A stretch of DNA of 36,852 nucleotides from Cudoniella acicularis (lineage: Eukaryota > Ascomycota > Leotiomycetes > Helotiales > Helotiaceae), in NCBI GenBank assembly GCA_013054445.1, contig JAAMPI010000463.1, forward strand, positions 1 through 36,852. The letters are read 5' to 3'. Position 1 is the first letter of the stretch. Each line of letters starts with the position of its first letter. The position numbers and the translations under genes were made by a program. Below, piece after piece: positions 1 to 15,738 of this stretch. The notes below the pieces were generated by a model, which searched no databases, was not told where the DNA came from, and saw only the letters and a list, made by a program, of their open reading frames with translations.

Positions 1-39
1 GAACGCCGGTTGATGAGGCAATGATAGTGCTAGTCAGGA

Positions 40-1761
40 TCAATGAAAAACCAACCACTCCGACGCCCTCCGCGCAGACTGGGCCACGTTATCCAACGCA
101 ATCCTGCAAAGCAAGGAATTAGCACCCAACTCCCAAAACAGCAGAACAAAAGTGTAAAAAAACTCACTTAACAACTAAACTATCATCACTCCCCATCCTC
201 AACATCTCCGCCCCCCTTTCGCTTCCATCTAGCTTATAAATCCTATCCCCGGCACCATCTGCCTCTCTGGAACTAACGCCGCTTTGCCGATCCCCTAAAC
301 TCCTCTCTTCACCACTCACACGAAAACCAGATAAACTAGTCTCATAACTTGGGCCCCTTCGCACCGGATCTCTTTCACCATCCCCTCCCGCCTCTATTTT
401 CATCACACCCTGCAACGGTAATGAAAGGGGACTTTTCCCACCCGCCACCACTACCTCACCATTTCTATCGTCGCTGGAATCGCAGGTGTGGCAGGAGTTC
501 CAGGCTGCGATTGAATCCCAACCATTTCTTTCCTCTTCAACATAGCAAAGATAGGGAGCGGCGATTTGAGACTCCCGAGCTCGACATCTACATTCTTGAA
601 GGGGCGAGGATAGAAGGTGAATCGGCGTGTTGATTGTGATTGTGAGTCATCGGAATTTGAGTTCTGAAGGGAGGATTTGGAAGAGAGGAGCTTGAGGATG
701 TACGTTGAGAAGAATATTTTTGTTGCTGGGAGGGAGGCGCAAATCTGTGGTCCTTGTTAGAGAAATACGAGTGGTAAGAAGGGGAGAGCGAGGAGGGAGG
801 AAGAGTGAAGGGGAAAGAGGGGAAAGAGGGGATAAAAGACTTACAATCCCGACATAAAGTTCGACCGAACTTGACAACCACACCAAGTAGGTCTCCCACG
901 TCGCATCATTAACAACCGTGGCCCTATACGTATAATACGTCCTCACACCCCCCGCAGCCGTAGATAGCAGCCCCGCAGAAAAAAGCATAATGACGATGAT
1001 TTGCTGCTGGATCGGCATTTGTAGTCTCCAGACAGTGGGAATGGGCAGCAACACCGTGAGCAGGTCTGTCATGGTGTTGATTATGCTGGCGATAAGGAGA
1101 TGCAGGCTTTGATTTATGCAGTTTGGCTGAGGGCCAAAGACAGGTGTCCAGTACGCCGATATTGGTCTGTTGGATGTCAGTGTTTTGGTTGAGTACTTTG
1201 GGGTGGGGGAATTGAGACGAACCGGCATTGGAAAACTACCATGAAGCAGAAGAGACTAGCTTGTGCGAGGACTAGCACGATGGCGGCGATGACAACTTGT
1301 GGAAACCGGCTTGAGCCTTTGTTGACGACGCGGTAGACGAGGGTGAGCATTGAGCATTTGACGAATGCGGAGGCGACGCTGAAGAGTACTTGGGTTGAAA
1401 TGATGATTTTCATACCGAGAACGAGTTGGTCGAGTGGAACATCCCAGACGTGTCTGTTCCAACCAAACTTCTGTTCAGTGAGAAGACTCATGACCATGAA
1501 GGCGGTCGTTGGCAACTAGCACGGTTAGAAAGCCAGATTGTAACGCATTGATGTACTCACGAGTGCAACAACTATAAACCAGTCATCCAAACCGAAACTC
1601 CTTGATATCCGAAGACGAGTATAAACTCGAATGGCAATGGCTATGAAGACGAGGGGATACAAAACGATATTCACATAGACATTTGCCCATCCTCTCGTTG
1701 CTGGATTGATATAATTTGCAGTCGGCCATGATACGATGACATTGAGGGGTGGTAGCTGCAT
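40..1761 (-). CDS. Rhodopsin-domain (SAT4/PTH11-like) seven-helix integral membrane protein
   Basis: Six exons: 1761-1561, 1515-1223, 1166-845, 744-460, 409-168 and 103-40, giving 468 aa; all five junctions are GT-AG and keep frame. The start is the first ATG (MQLPPLNVIV). Hydrophobic helices begin near residue 28, followed by the family hallmark FGLDDWFIV at about 57-64. Exon 2/3 joins to FQCRPISAYW, the conserved Cys/Trp loop of fungal rhodopsin-domain proteins, and exon 3/4 joins to the last helix (ELYVGIICASLPA). The hydrophilic tail after the last helix is the usual regulatory/cytoplasmic part. The last two introns (459-410 and 167-104) are less certain. Stopping at 451 or 164 is possible, but the final exon joined in phase gives a sensible end (IALDNVAQSARR). 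The family is plasma-membrane; some members (PTH11) sense surfaces, most have no known ligand, and no function can be assigned here. Confidence 0.85.
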
Positions 1762-3355
1762 GGTGTTGACGGGAATCAAAATCTACACACTGGTGCTGTT
1801 GACGTGATATCATGGCGAGGGGGATATAACTGGTATAAAACCAAACGCGGCAGAGAGACAACGGCAACCTGGTAGGGCTACATGCCGCGCATGGACACCC
1901 ATATGAGAAGTGGATACAAGGGACGGAACGAGCAGTTTGTTGACTTCGTGTTCTTCTGGCATCTGGTGACATTAGAAGTGGATAGGCCAAAGGGTTCATC
2001 GCCACGATCAGTTAGCTTCCGGTATCAGAAAAGAAATCTAAGATGGGGCCAATATGTCATCTAGCTGATCTTGTAGAAAGTAAAAGTCACACGGGCAAGC
2101 TTTGACAAGACCCTTTGGCCAACAAATGCACGAAAACAATGACTCCATAACAGTCCGGATTTTCTCGATGCACGGTTCCGTCGAAGATCTGCCCTTGGTT
2201 GGCTTCGGCTTCTCGGAACCAACAGGCCCCCTGAAACGATTTTCTCACGCGCATCCTTGGCGCTAGCTTGAACTGAAACATACAACGATAATGCTTGTGC
2301 CATAACACCAAACATGCTACGACGAGGCAAACCTTATTTTTCAGCTATTGAAATACTAAAAAACGGGAGCTTTGAGACGCAGTGGAATGGTCCACAACCA
2401 GTTTCCCTTATATTATGAAGTAAAGATACATAATTCAAACGTCGAGATGCGATTGGTAGGCTTGCTTCTGCTAACAATTGCTTTTCATCGCGCACTCGAT
2501 CGTCCGGTGGTCGTTAGCCAAGGACGAGAAAAAGGCCAAAACGCAGATGATCAGTGGCTGAAGTGTCCCTGCATCATGCACGGATCCTGTCAGACTTTCT
2601 GATACTGATTGGACTGCTGTCACCAAACAAAAAGTAAAAACGGTCTGATTCGTGGGATCCACTTTCAAACATTTGTTTTGTGGATAGCTTCATATCCGAC
2701 CGTTTGACAGGTTGAAAAAAGATCGCTTCCGGACAACAAGCGGCAACGTTAGCCAATCTGGGACATGCCCCAGGACCGTTGGAGCTACCAACTTGCTTTT
2801 TGGGCCGTTGCATGTATGAAACTGATGTCAGATTTCTAGCGACCACTGCTGAACGAGCCACTACCGGATAACTCATTGGAGTTGGAATGATCAATAATTT
2901 CAATGACGGAGCGCCGAAGATTGAAGGAGAGTATTCAACTAACCATTCAGATGTCCAGATCAGCACTTGGGGGAAATGAAAAAGATAATGACGAACGCTC
3001 GTCAGTGCTCTCTTTATATCAGCATACAATTCTGTTTAAATCAACCAGCGAAAAATTCAAGCTTTTTCGACGATCAACTTGAACATATTTCATAGTGGTT
3101 TCGCATTTAAGTGCAGAACTCGACTATGCTGTCTGGTTTTTAAATAAGCTTCGTCATCATTCGAGCGTATGTCTTGTGGACCTGCAAAGTCGTTGGTGAA
3201 GACTTGCGAGATGTCAGTTGAAGAAAAGAAAACATAATTTTGATCAGCCGAAAGACACATGTTTCTGGGCCTCTTCATCCTAGGCGCACTTGCCGAGGAA
3301 GGCCCGTGATTCATGATGCAAGAATGCGAATGCCATCAATATTTGCTTTTTGAAT
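1762..3355. other. Intergenic region with no supported gene
   Basis: About 1.6 kb between the start of the rhodopsin-like gene and the 3' end of RIO1. Several short open frames exist; the longest runs leftward from 3029 to 2574 (151 codons). None has a recognisable domain, splice structure or convincing composition. It probably holds the upstream region of the membrane-protein gene and the RIO1 3' UTR. Confidence 0.5.
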
Positions 3356-5098
3356 TTAATGCTTGTGCTTTGCTGACGAACTGACAAGCTTTTTCTTGAT
3401 GTGCTTTGGCATCTTCTCCCTTCTCTTTTCACGCTTCTCTTCCTTGACGGCTTTTTTATGTTCCTGGAAATGGTCAGCACGCTACGCTCTGATAGAGGGG
3501 TTTGCTACCTTCTTGCTATCCTTATCTTCAAACCGCTTGCCCCGCGGGGTTCCTTTCTCAAACCGGCTTTCGTCTTCAGTGTCGCTTCCATCCGCTGCCT
3601 CACTTCCCGGGGAAGTACTGCCCCCCATGGTGTCCTCCGCATCAGCCTCGTTTCCTGACGACATTGGCACTTTATCTGCCAAGAGATTTCTGTAGACCAG
3701 GTCGTCCTTTTGGCCTTTTCTAACCTTTTCCGCGTCACGTTCAAAATCGTACACCTGTTCTAAGGTCTGCGGAATGTATTGCTGGCGGAAAACTTCATTT
3801 TCAACTTCTTGTTCGGCAGCAGCTTGTTCACTATCTTCGACCTCTGGTCGGTCAGTGAACAACTTCTCCAAAGCCTCTGTCAAAGCGGGATCGGAGGAAG
3901 GCCCATCGTGCGATGTGGTAAATCCAAATATACTCTGCTCGGAGAGAACATTGACATTCTTTCTGCGGAAAAAATCCGAGACGTTTTTAATATCCATCCG
4001 GAGAAATTCAAGAGATCTGGGATGGTCATGCTCCACACTTTGAGAGACATCGATAATGAACAACTTCTTTTGGTGGTACAACACGTTGTACTCACTCAGA
4101 TCGGCATGGACGAGTTTGCAAGTTTGATACATCCGACGCATGAGTCCGATGAGTTGCAAATACAGTGCTCGCCACTGCTCATCGACGTCATCACCCAGAA
4201 GCTCAACGTCTCGTAATCTTGGAGCAGCCCATCCTTTCTTGTCGCCGAGAAAGCCCATGACGAGAACGTGCAGTCGGAGATACACAGGTTCAGGGCATGG
4301 AATACCAGCAAGATACAAACGCTTCAAGTTTCGGAACTCCTTTTCAGCCCACACTTTGACCATTGCTCGATTGTTACCCTTGTTGTACCCCGATCTGAAG
4401 CGATGTTCTCCTGTCACGTAGCGGTCGCGATCCTTGAAAACGAGAATGCTCGTTTTGTACACCTTTATTGCTCGATGAATCGTCTGTGGCTCTTGTCCAT
4501 TCGTGGACGCGGCAATTGACAACGCGCCGTAGACATTTGCCTCCTTGCCTGTGCTTAGACATCCGTTCACTTCGGATACAATGCCTCTGTTGATCATTTG
4601 CAAGAGGATCATGCGCGTCCGTGGATCCAACACCTGCTCGCTGGTTGCGCGATCTGATTTATCCTTTCCACGATTCTTATCCCTTTCGCCACCATCAAGT
4701 CGAATCTTTCCGGCATGCTTTGCGAGGCTGGATATTTGATCGTCAACTCTTGATTGTGTGTTGGCCGCCGGCTTTTGGGGATTTATTCGGGGAGTGGTGG
4801 CGTTCTGGTCGTTCAATTTTCGCTGCCGGTTGTATGACTTGGTGAGATCGCCAGAAGATGGATTGAGGTCATCAAAATATTCTTCGTCTTCGTCGTCAAA
4901 TAGATCTTCGTAGGTTTCGTCCTCGTTATCGGCTGCGTATTCGGTAAGTCCCCCAGCAGACGTAGACGAGGGGGTTTGTGGCGTCGCATCGGGGCCAGAG
5001 GAGGCGGTCTCGTAGCCCTGGTTTGGGACATAAGTATGGGTTGGGACTTGCGCAGCAGCTGGAGAGGCTTCGCTGAGAGACTCTGGTTGTGCAGACAT
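3356..5098 (-). CDS. RIO1: RIO1 family atypical serine/threonine kinase (40S ribosome maturation)
   Basis: Two exons, 5098-3509 and 3463-3356, give 565 aa. RIO1 binds late pre-40S particles in the cytoplasm and its ATPase cycle supports 20S pre-rRNA processing and factor release (family knowledge). Visible motifs: RIO P-loop STGKEANVY at 182-190, the ATP-lysine in AIKVYK (K212), the RIO1-typical SILVFKDRDRYV, catalytic HADLSEYN (D333) and metal-binding IIDVSQS (D350). An acidic region (55-80) precedes the kinase domain. The start is the ATG of MSAQPESL; an in-frame ATG 30 codons upstream (5188) adds a hydrophobic stretch atypical of the family and looks like 5' UTR. The 45-nt intron (3508-3464) brings in the conserved basic tail (EKREKRREKMPKHIKKK). 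Reading through it would wrongly end the protein at 3482. Confidence 0.95.
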
Positions 5099-5485
5099 CT
5101 TGAAATTGCGGATAGTAAATTTTAGCAGTACAAGAAATGTACCTTTTTGCAAGAAAAGAAGGGTTGGTTTTTGCCATAATATTTCCATTGATTCTGCCGG
5201 ATGACTCCTGGGCGGTGAGAGCCCGCATGCCCGTTTGCCGCTAACCTTAATCGTTAACTCCGGCTTCGCCAGAGAAATCGCGACACCAGGAATCGCGTCA
5301 AGTCGATTCCAACGCGTTGGCGACGACGTGATTCTTGAGTCCCACAGCCAACTTCATTGAAAAGAACCTGCACGCCACACATCCAGACGATAGCCCGCCT
5401 TACCAAGGCCCCAGGTGCACTCTGCGTGATCTGAATCCCCTCTACCCCTCTCATCGCGCCCCTCGGGCGACCTTTCGTCGCGAGG
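5099..5485. promoter_or_regulatory. Divergent promoter shared by RIO1 and SMC3
   Basis: These 387 bp separate the outward-facing starts of RIO1 (minus) and SMC3 (plus), so both transcripts must start here. The region holds the 12-bp palindrome CCAACGCGTTGG at 5309-5320, centred on ACGCGT. No clear TATA box is seen. Sharing of the promoter is geometric; co-regulation is inferred. Confidence 0.7.
5312..5317. promoter_or_regulatory. MCB-type ACGCGT element
   Basis: ACGCGT is the MluI cell-cycle box bound by MBF-type factors (Mbp1/Swi6 in yeast, Cdc10/Res in fission yeast) that drive G1/S genes, among them cohesin subunits in budding yeast. The site lies 169 bp upstream of the SMC3 ATG inside a 12-bp palindrome. 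Function here is inferred from motif and target gene. Confidence 0.45.
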
Positions 5486-9254
<3,769 letters not shown>

Positions 9255-10639
9255 GCATGGGGTTAGGATGGGACGGACGGCGGATCTGTGCTTTCGGCGT
9301 TAGGATATTAGTTTTTCCACGCTTGTTTTGCTGAATATTGGTCATTATCGGGGTGTGGTTGGGGATGTTTCAATACATTTCTCTGTGAGAGTATGCGCGC
9401 ATTTGGGTTGAACCTGCACATAGTGAATATGTATGATTTTCTTGTACCTTTTCTAATATTTGGCATGACCATGTTCTGTCATCACCCGTGACATGAGATC
9501 AAAAACAAACCAAACCACTTAAGTGATAATACCCGACAAGTTTGTGCGCTGGACCACCTCTCGCTAAATGTACGCCTAGAATAAGGGGGCCTTTTTCGCT
9601 CGAGGAGGCTGTTTCGTTGTCATAATGGCCCATACATATTACTCGAGTACTATCAACGCTCGAGTTATCCTTCTCCTTTGGTTTCTCCTGGCGTTTCCTC
9701 CTTTTCCCCTCACCCTTTCCCTCTTCACCCCTCTCTCAATTAATTATCCCATGCACCCTATGTTGTTAAAAACACTTCAAAAATTAAACATATTTGGATT
9801 GAGCTAGCCTAAGTTACTCAACGTTATTACTCCTTATCATTGTTTTTCATCTATGTAACTATTTTAATTAAAGTATTTCTTCGATATTATATTATTTTGA
9901 AGGGCTTTTTTGCACAAAGTCGCGTGACGCCAACATATAGTGAATGGGATAGCGTTGGGCATACCAAAATCTTACACTGTCCGAAAGCTCTCATCTCCTT
10001 AATTCACTGTTTCACTCACTATATCGTTGATTAATGTGAAGTTGGGGTTTAAAATAAGATTAAAGTCTGCATGTTTTCGCTTTTTTGTCAGTCGCTACAA
10101 AATGTTAAGATGGTGGAGCGACGCTGCGGCTGCGTTGTTTCGGTGCCTAAGCTGTTGATTCGGTTTGCCTGAAGTTCCTGAACGCTGTTTACCGGGAGCT
10201 TCTCTTTATTCTTGCTTCCTTTTTCTTTTGATGTCTTCCCATTAAGTTGTACTAGCTGTCGGTTTATATCGTACTGTCAATTTCTCTCTTTCTGTCGATT
10301 CATGTCCATATAATGCACTGTCAAATATTTCAGTCACATCACTCCACGAGTCCACGATATCAACAATATATCTGTCACGTTGGTTCAAATCTCACAAAAA
10401 GTACAAATTTAGGTTCAACGTCTTTATTCTATTTTGCAATGCTACGGATGCTATGCTGAAGTGGGTAGAAAAGAAAAGAAAAGTGTGTGATGTGGCGTGG
10501 CGTAGCGTAGTAGCTTTCACGGTGTTGCGTTGCGTTTGTTGTACAATATGCCAAGCTACTTTTGTTGAAAGTGCAGTGTGTCTGTCGTTGACCGTGCTCC
10601 TTGTCTTCCTTTCCTCTCCCCTCCATCTCCCGACCATCC
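9255..10639. other. Intergenic region between SMC3 and the large coiled-coil gene
   Basis: About 1.4 kb holding the 3' ends of two convergent genes. It contains a pyrimidine-rich tract (about 9665-9745) and an AT-rich stretch (about 9730-9910). Short frames such as 9625-9807 are hydrophobic by composition only. No tRNA or coding exon could be supported. Confidence 0.5.
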
Positions 10640-13600
10640 CTAATTCAACGGCCCCTCCAGCGCCATCTCATAAACCTTAAACTTCGCAAACTCATACTTC
10701 TCCATCATCCAAGCCGCAGTATCCTCATCAAAATCCATCGGCGCATTAATGCCCTGCCCAGCCTCATTGCACTGCTTCGTATGCTCCTCCAGCAACGGCG
10801 TCAGCCTCTCCCTATGCTCCTCTACATTCTGTATCCTTGGCGCATTTGTTGGACGCAGGAAATCAATGAATAAGCCCCTAGCCATGTTATTCGCGAGCTC
10901 TAAACCGGTGTAGTTTCCCAGGAGTTTGGTTTGCGTGTCTCCTGGCTTTGTTTCTTCGCCTGTTTGAGGATCGTAAACGGGTTTGAATTTCAGTGTGCGT
11001 TTGATGACGTAGGTTTTAAGGGGGTAGATGCGGCGCTCTTTGGCTTTTGTGTGCTGTTTTGCTTCGCCGACTGCCATAGGCTTTGCTGAGATGTAGATGA
11101 GAGATTCATTTCTCTCTTCGCCGCTATTGAAGGTGATGTTCGCTTTATAGAAGCCATCTTCCTCGCTCTCGGTGAAGCATTGGGGGCGTTTGTTTCGGTA
11201 TTCTTGTGCCTTGGATCGCGCGGCTTTGTCGGCTTTGGAGCGGTCGGCGTATTCGCCCAGGATGAAGGGGGAGGGATATTCTCTACCGTCTTGGATGCGG
11301 GATTCGAAGATTGTGTAGACGCGGACCCAGGTGGAGTCTTCGGGGTGCGGGGTCAGTTGTCGGGTTTTACGGGCTGCTTTTGGTCGGAATGCTGTCTCGT
11401 CTTCGTTGTCGTCTTCGTCTCCTGAGGCTGAGTAATCGGATTCTTCGGGATTAGAAGCTTGATTCTGATCCTGCAAAGTGGTATCATGAACGGGATCAGG
11501 ATCCTCCTCGCTCTCTTCCGAATCAGGGAAATCCGCTATCGTCTTCATCCTCGTCGCTCTCCTGAACCGAGCTCCTCTCTCCTTTGCCATGGCATTCAGA
11601 CTCTCTCTCGCCTCCCTCATCAACTCTCGCCGCTTTCTACCCTCCTCGCTATCATCATCATCTTCTTCGTCCTCGTCATCGCCATCTGAGTAGGGGGAGT
11701 TGATGGAGTCGTTGTCTTGGGACTGAAGTAGTGTTAAGCCAGAGAGAGCTTCAGCTGTGAGGTTATCCGGTGCGAAATCCTGAAGCTGCTGGTTGCGCAG
11801 GCGTGTTTCTGCTTTGCGCCGAAGATCTTTCTACTCAACCATTCAGTATTACCCTATTTTATCAGAATCGAGTAAAAATAAATATTAAGACGTACCTCTC
11901 GTCTCTCAGCCCAAGCATCAAGCTTTTCATTTAAGACCACCTCGGAAAGGTCATCTCCCTTTTCAGCAGCCTCGTCAAGAAATTGCTGTTTCTTTTTCTC
12001 CCTCGCTTGTTCTGCGACCTTTTTACGGCGCTCTGCCTTCAGGATTTCCTGTCGGGCTTTCTTTTCCAAGTCTTGCTTCTTTGCTGTTGATTGCCTAAGA
12101 CGCTCTTGATCACGGTCTAATCTTTGGCGTTCAGCGTCGGAGATTAAATTGAGGCCTAGCTTGGTTGTTGTCTTTGTTGTAGAAGAGGAAAAGGGTGGTA
12201 GGGGTGGTAGCAGTGGTGGTATGACTGGTTTGTCGGTTTTGGAAGCGGTGGTAGAGGAGAAGGAAGATTGAGGATCTTGCAATAAGGCGCTGCTGAATAA
12301 TCCTTCCAAGAGGTTGCCAGACGATGATGTTTTCTTCGTAATCGGAACTGGAGCCAGCGCAGGCTTTGGAGTAGGTTTCGGCAATGGCCTTGGTACCGAG
12401 ACAACAATGGTATCATTATCGCCATCATCATCAGCTGCTTTCTTTTTGGCTTCGTCTTTCTTAGCCTTAGCCTTTGGTTTCTCCTTCCCGGGCTCTGGCC
12501 TTGGTGCGGCTTTTGCTTCGGTTTGCTTTGAGTTGGCCCAACGGTGCAAAAGATTGGCCTTGTGACGTTCTGCTTGCTCTTTCAGTCGCTCTGCTTCCAA
12601 GGCTTCGCGTTGGGCGCGGTAGGAGTTATTATTTGCTTTCTCCTTTGCCTGGGCTTGAGCGACAAGCTCAGCGGCTGTGGTTGGTGCTACGGATTTTTTG
12701 TGAAGTCGGCGTTCGTCAACGTCATAGACGTCTCTGATGCTAGTTCTGTGTTTAAAGTTAGTAGTTGAAACCAGAAAATGAAAGTCAATAAGTACTTACA
12801 CGGTTGGAGGATCATCATCGTTGACAAAAAGAGATTCCTCCGTCGTCACATCTCCATCCGCGTTGCCGTTCTCAGCAGAGTCCCCATTCTGACCGCTTAT
12901 CACAATCTCCTTCGGCTCCCCAATATCGCTGACTTTCAAAGCACTCAACGAGGCAACCTGTTTCTTGGCCTCTTCTTGCTTCTGCTTAAACAAAGCCAAC
13001 ACCTCCAATTCACTGACCTTCAGCCTCTCCTTTTCCTTCTCCCTTTTCTCTTCCTCAGCTTTCCTCCTCTCCTCCCGCTCCTTTTCAATCTTCTCTTGAG
13101 CCTTTTTCCTCTTCTCCTCAATGGCCGCCTGTTCAGTCTGTTCGAGCTTCTTCCTCTCAGCTGCTCGACGCACTTTATCTCGTGCTTCTTGCTCCTCCTT
13201 CAACTTCTTCAGTTTCTCAGCAGCTTCTTGCTCTTCGCGCTGTTTCTCTCGCTCCGCTTCTTCCTTGGCTTCTTTCTCAGCAAGGAGTTCCAATTGGCGT
13301 TGTTCGCGCTTTTTCTGAGCTTCTAAGCGTGCTTCTTCAGCGGCGGCTTTCTTGCTCTCCTCGTCTTCCTCGACGATCTCGCCAAAAATATCGATTTCCA
13401 TGGCGGCCTTCTCAGCATTCAGCTCCTTGTTGACGATGATTTCCGCTGCTCTCATCTCTCGCCGGTGCTTTTCCGATTGTTCAGTCTTTGCCGGTTGTTT
13501 CTCTTTGCTGTCGGCTTTTGGCTTGTCTTTTGCAGCAGTTTTCGGACGCCTGGAGGTTTTCGGGGTGGATGGAGTCTTGGGAGTTGTTGTCTTCTTCTTA

Positions 13601-15738
13601 AGGGCGGGCTTTTTAGCAGGTGCAAGACGCTCTTTCATCGGTGTTGACTTTACCACTGGGACGGGAGGAGAGGGAGGATGCGGAGGACCCATATTGGTTA
13701 CCGTTTCCGGGGAGGAGAGGAGACTGATAATAACAGGAGACTTGGGGGACACGTTGTTCTGAGCTTGAGCTGCATTGGTCCAGGATTTAGATGCTTGTGG
13801 TTTTTGCCGTTCATTGTGGAAGAGGCTTTCTTGAGGAAGGAGATCTCTGGCGTTGAATTCTTTCTTGATAGTGGGTGCCCCATTTGCTTTTGGCGCTACT
13901 CGCTTTTTCCTCCTGAAGAGGTCATTCAGGGGTGTGCTATCTTCCTCAGGTGAGTTTGGTTGCTCAGGTTGAGTTGGAGTTAGGATTTCAGTTACAGACG
14001 GGTAAGGTGCCCTTTGAAATGGTCGAGGTGTGAGGACTTCTTGGGACTGTGCAGGTTGAGCCGGAGTCTGGACTTTGACTTGTCGAAATAAGTGGGGTGT
14101 TTGAGAATTGGGATGTCGGCTTGCACTTCGTTGTCTCTGAGCCGTGGGTGTGATCGGTACCGATGCCATATTTCGACTTCTGCTACGACTTTCGAAGTGC
14201 ATTTCCTCCACCTCAACATCGTCCTCAAATTGTCGTCTGGGATTATGATGAGGATGGCGGCTTGCACTTCGTTCTCTCTGAGCCCTCGGCGTGATGGGTG
14301 TTGATGCCATGTTCCGACTCCTGCAACGGCCTTCAAATTGAACTTCCACCACCTCTATATCATCATCAACATCCTCCTCAATTTCTTGTATATGTCCGGT
14401 ATAATCCCGTGCCAGTGCAACACTTCTGTTTCTCTTGTGGCTTGCAGAGTGTTGAAGTACGTCATCAATCTCCATGCGATCCTCAGCTTGATTGCTACTG
14501 CGAGCTTCTGGTCGCGAGGCGCTGCGTCTTCTATTCGCAGGCCGCTGAATATGTGGTCCATCGCTGGGAGCAAATGGTTGCCTGCCTCGAATATCGTCGA
14601 CTGGCGTGACGGGCGCACTTCCGAGATAGTCTTTGCCATATCCTAATGTGTATTGTGGATTTGGGGGCGACGACGGCTGTGTTCGTTCAGAAACGGTGTA
14701 TACAGGCGGATCAATGCTTGCGTTGTATGTGGGAGAAATAAACCTAGTTCCGTTAACACACATTTTGGATACTTGGGTGCAAGGCATCACAATCCGGCCG
14801 CTGACTTTGGGAGAACTCAGTGGCGGAATTGTGGGGAATAGGAAAGAAGAGCCTGAAGAACGGCTAGAGTCTGAAGGTGGTTGAGGTGTTTTGGAGCGCT
14901 GAATTGAAATGCGCTCCCCGTGATTAGGAGGAATAGAAAAATGGCGAATGTACCTCGATCGTTTTTGTCTCTCGTCAACCCAGATGGGACTGCCGAGACG
15001 CTTGCCCCTCTGAGCAGCATTTCTTGGAGCAGTTTCACCAGCCTGCACATGTTGAATATCATCTTGGGTTTGCGGACGGAATTCTTCCGGAGCAATGGAT
15101 CTGGCGCGCCTGAAGTCTTGCTGTCCAATGACATGGATAGGTTGAACAGGTAAATGGGGTTGGCCAGGAGAAACTTGCAGTATGTTTCTGTTTGCAGAAC
15201 GGCGTGGATCTGTAATGAATTCAAAGTGAGCGGCGAAGTTCTCTGGTATGAAAAGAAAGGGCTCCTGATCGCGACGACGATGCAAGGACTGGAGCGAAGT
15301 GGGTGTATGAACCTCACCTCTGAAATTGACATTATGTGGCGAGATATGCGGATTGACCTGAGATTGTCGAACTCTCTCTTCTGAAGAAGGAAGGTATCTA
15401 TTCTGTCTAAAGTCTTCGCTCATCATCTCGCGAGGGGGGCGTTTTGGTGTGGAAGCATATCGAATCCTCTGATCAACATCTCCATCTTCATTCCTGATAG
15501 TTTGGAAAGAGCCGCGGTGTTGCGGAGAGGGGGGAAATGGATCCTGAACAATGCCATATGGCGAGGCCGGCGAGCTCTGCCAGGTGCTATTTGTTTGTTG
15601 GGAGTGATGGTGTTTGGCGGGGAAATCGTGTGACATGGACGGACTTGAGGGTCGCTTCCTGTACGGTACCTGAGGGGACGGATCTGGCCGCGGCCAAGAC
15701 ATATCAGAATTCGAGGGTGAAGATTCGTCATCAATCAT
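10640..15738 (-). CDS. Large coiled-coil/low-complexity protein of unknown function
   Basis: Three exons, 15738-12800, 12745-11896 and 11830-10640, give 1,659 aa. The start is the first ATG after an in-frame stop (MIDDESSPS). The first ~700 residues are Ser/Pro/Arg/Gln-rich and disordered-looking, with many S/T-P sites and a 47-residue tandem duplication. Residues about 750-915 form a strongly charged Lys/Glu/Ala coiled coil. Exon 2 adds further Lys/Ala-rich and Pro-rich segments and a second coiled coil. Exon 3 begins KDLRRKAETRLR, passes an Asp/Glu run, and ends in the only part that looks globular (about 1425-1659; starts TWVRVYTIFESR, contains YPLKTYVIKRTLKF). I do not recognise a family; basic runs and phospho-site-like motifs suggest a nuclear or scaffold protein, which is a guess. 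It could be two fused models, but both junctions (54- and 65-nt introns) keep frame and are GT-AG. Confidence 0.8.
14120..14345 (-). repeat. Two-copy 141-bp tandem repeat inside the large coiled-coil gene
   Basis: Similar blocks begin at 14120 and 14261, exactly 141 bp (47 codons) apart. They encode RSRNMASTPITP...RERSASRHP and RSRNMASVPITP...RQRSASRHP. DNA divergence between copies is modest and the reading frame is preserved, so this is an in-frame duplication of a Ser/Arg, Thr-Pro rich module. Confidence 0.85.

Noticed and set aside
2574..3029. 151-codon minus-strand open frame
   Set aside because: No domain, no splice partner, uneven composition; consistent with a chance frame in intergenic DNA.
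10375..10400. GGTTCAAATC resembling a tRNA B box
   Set aside because: No A box at the right distance upstream and no cloverleaf pairing.
12778..13326. 182-codon plus-strand Leu/Phe-rich frame resembling a membrane protein
   Set aside because: Antisense shadow of the Lys/Glu coiled coil; the leucines and phenylalanines arise from complemented GAG/AAG codons.
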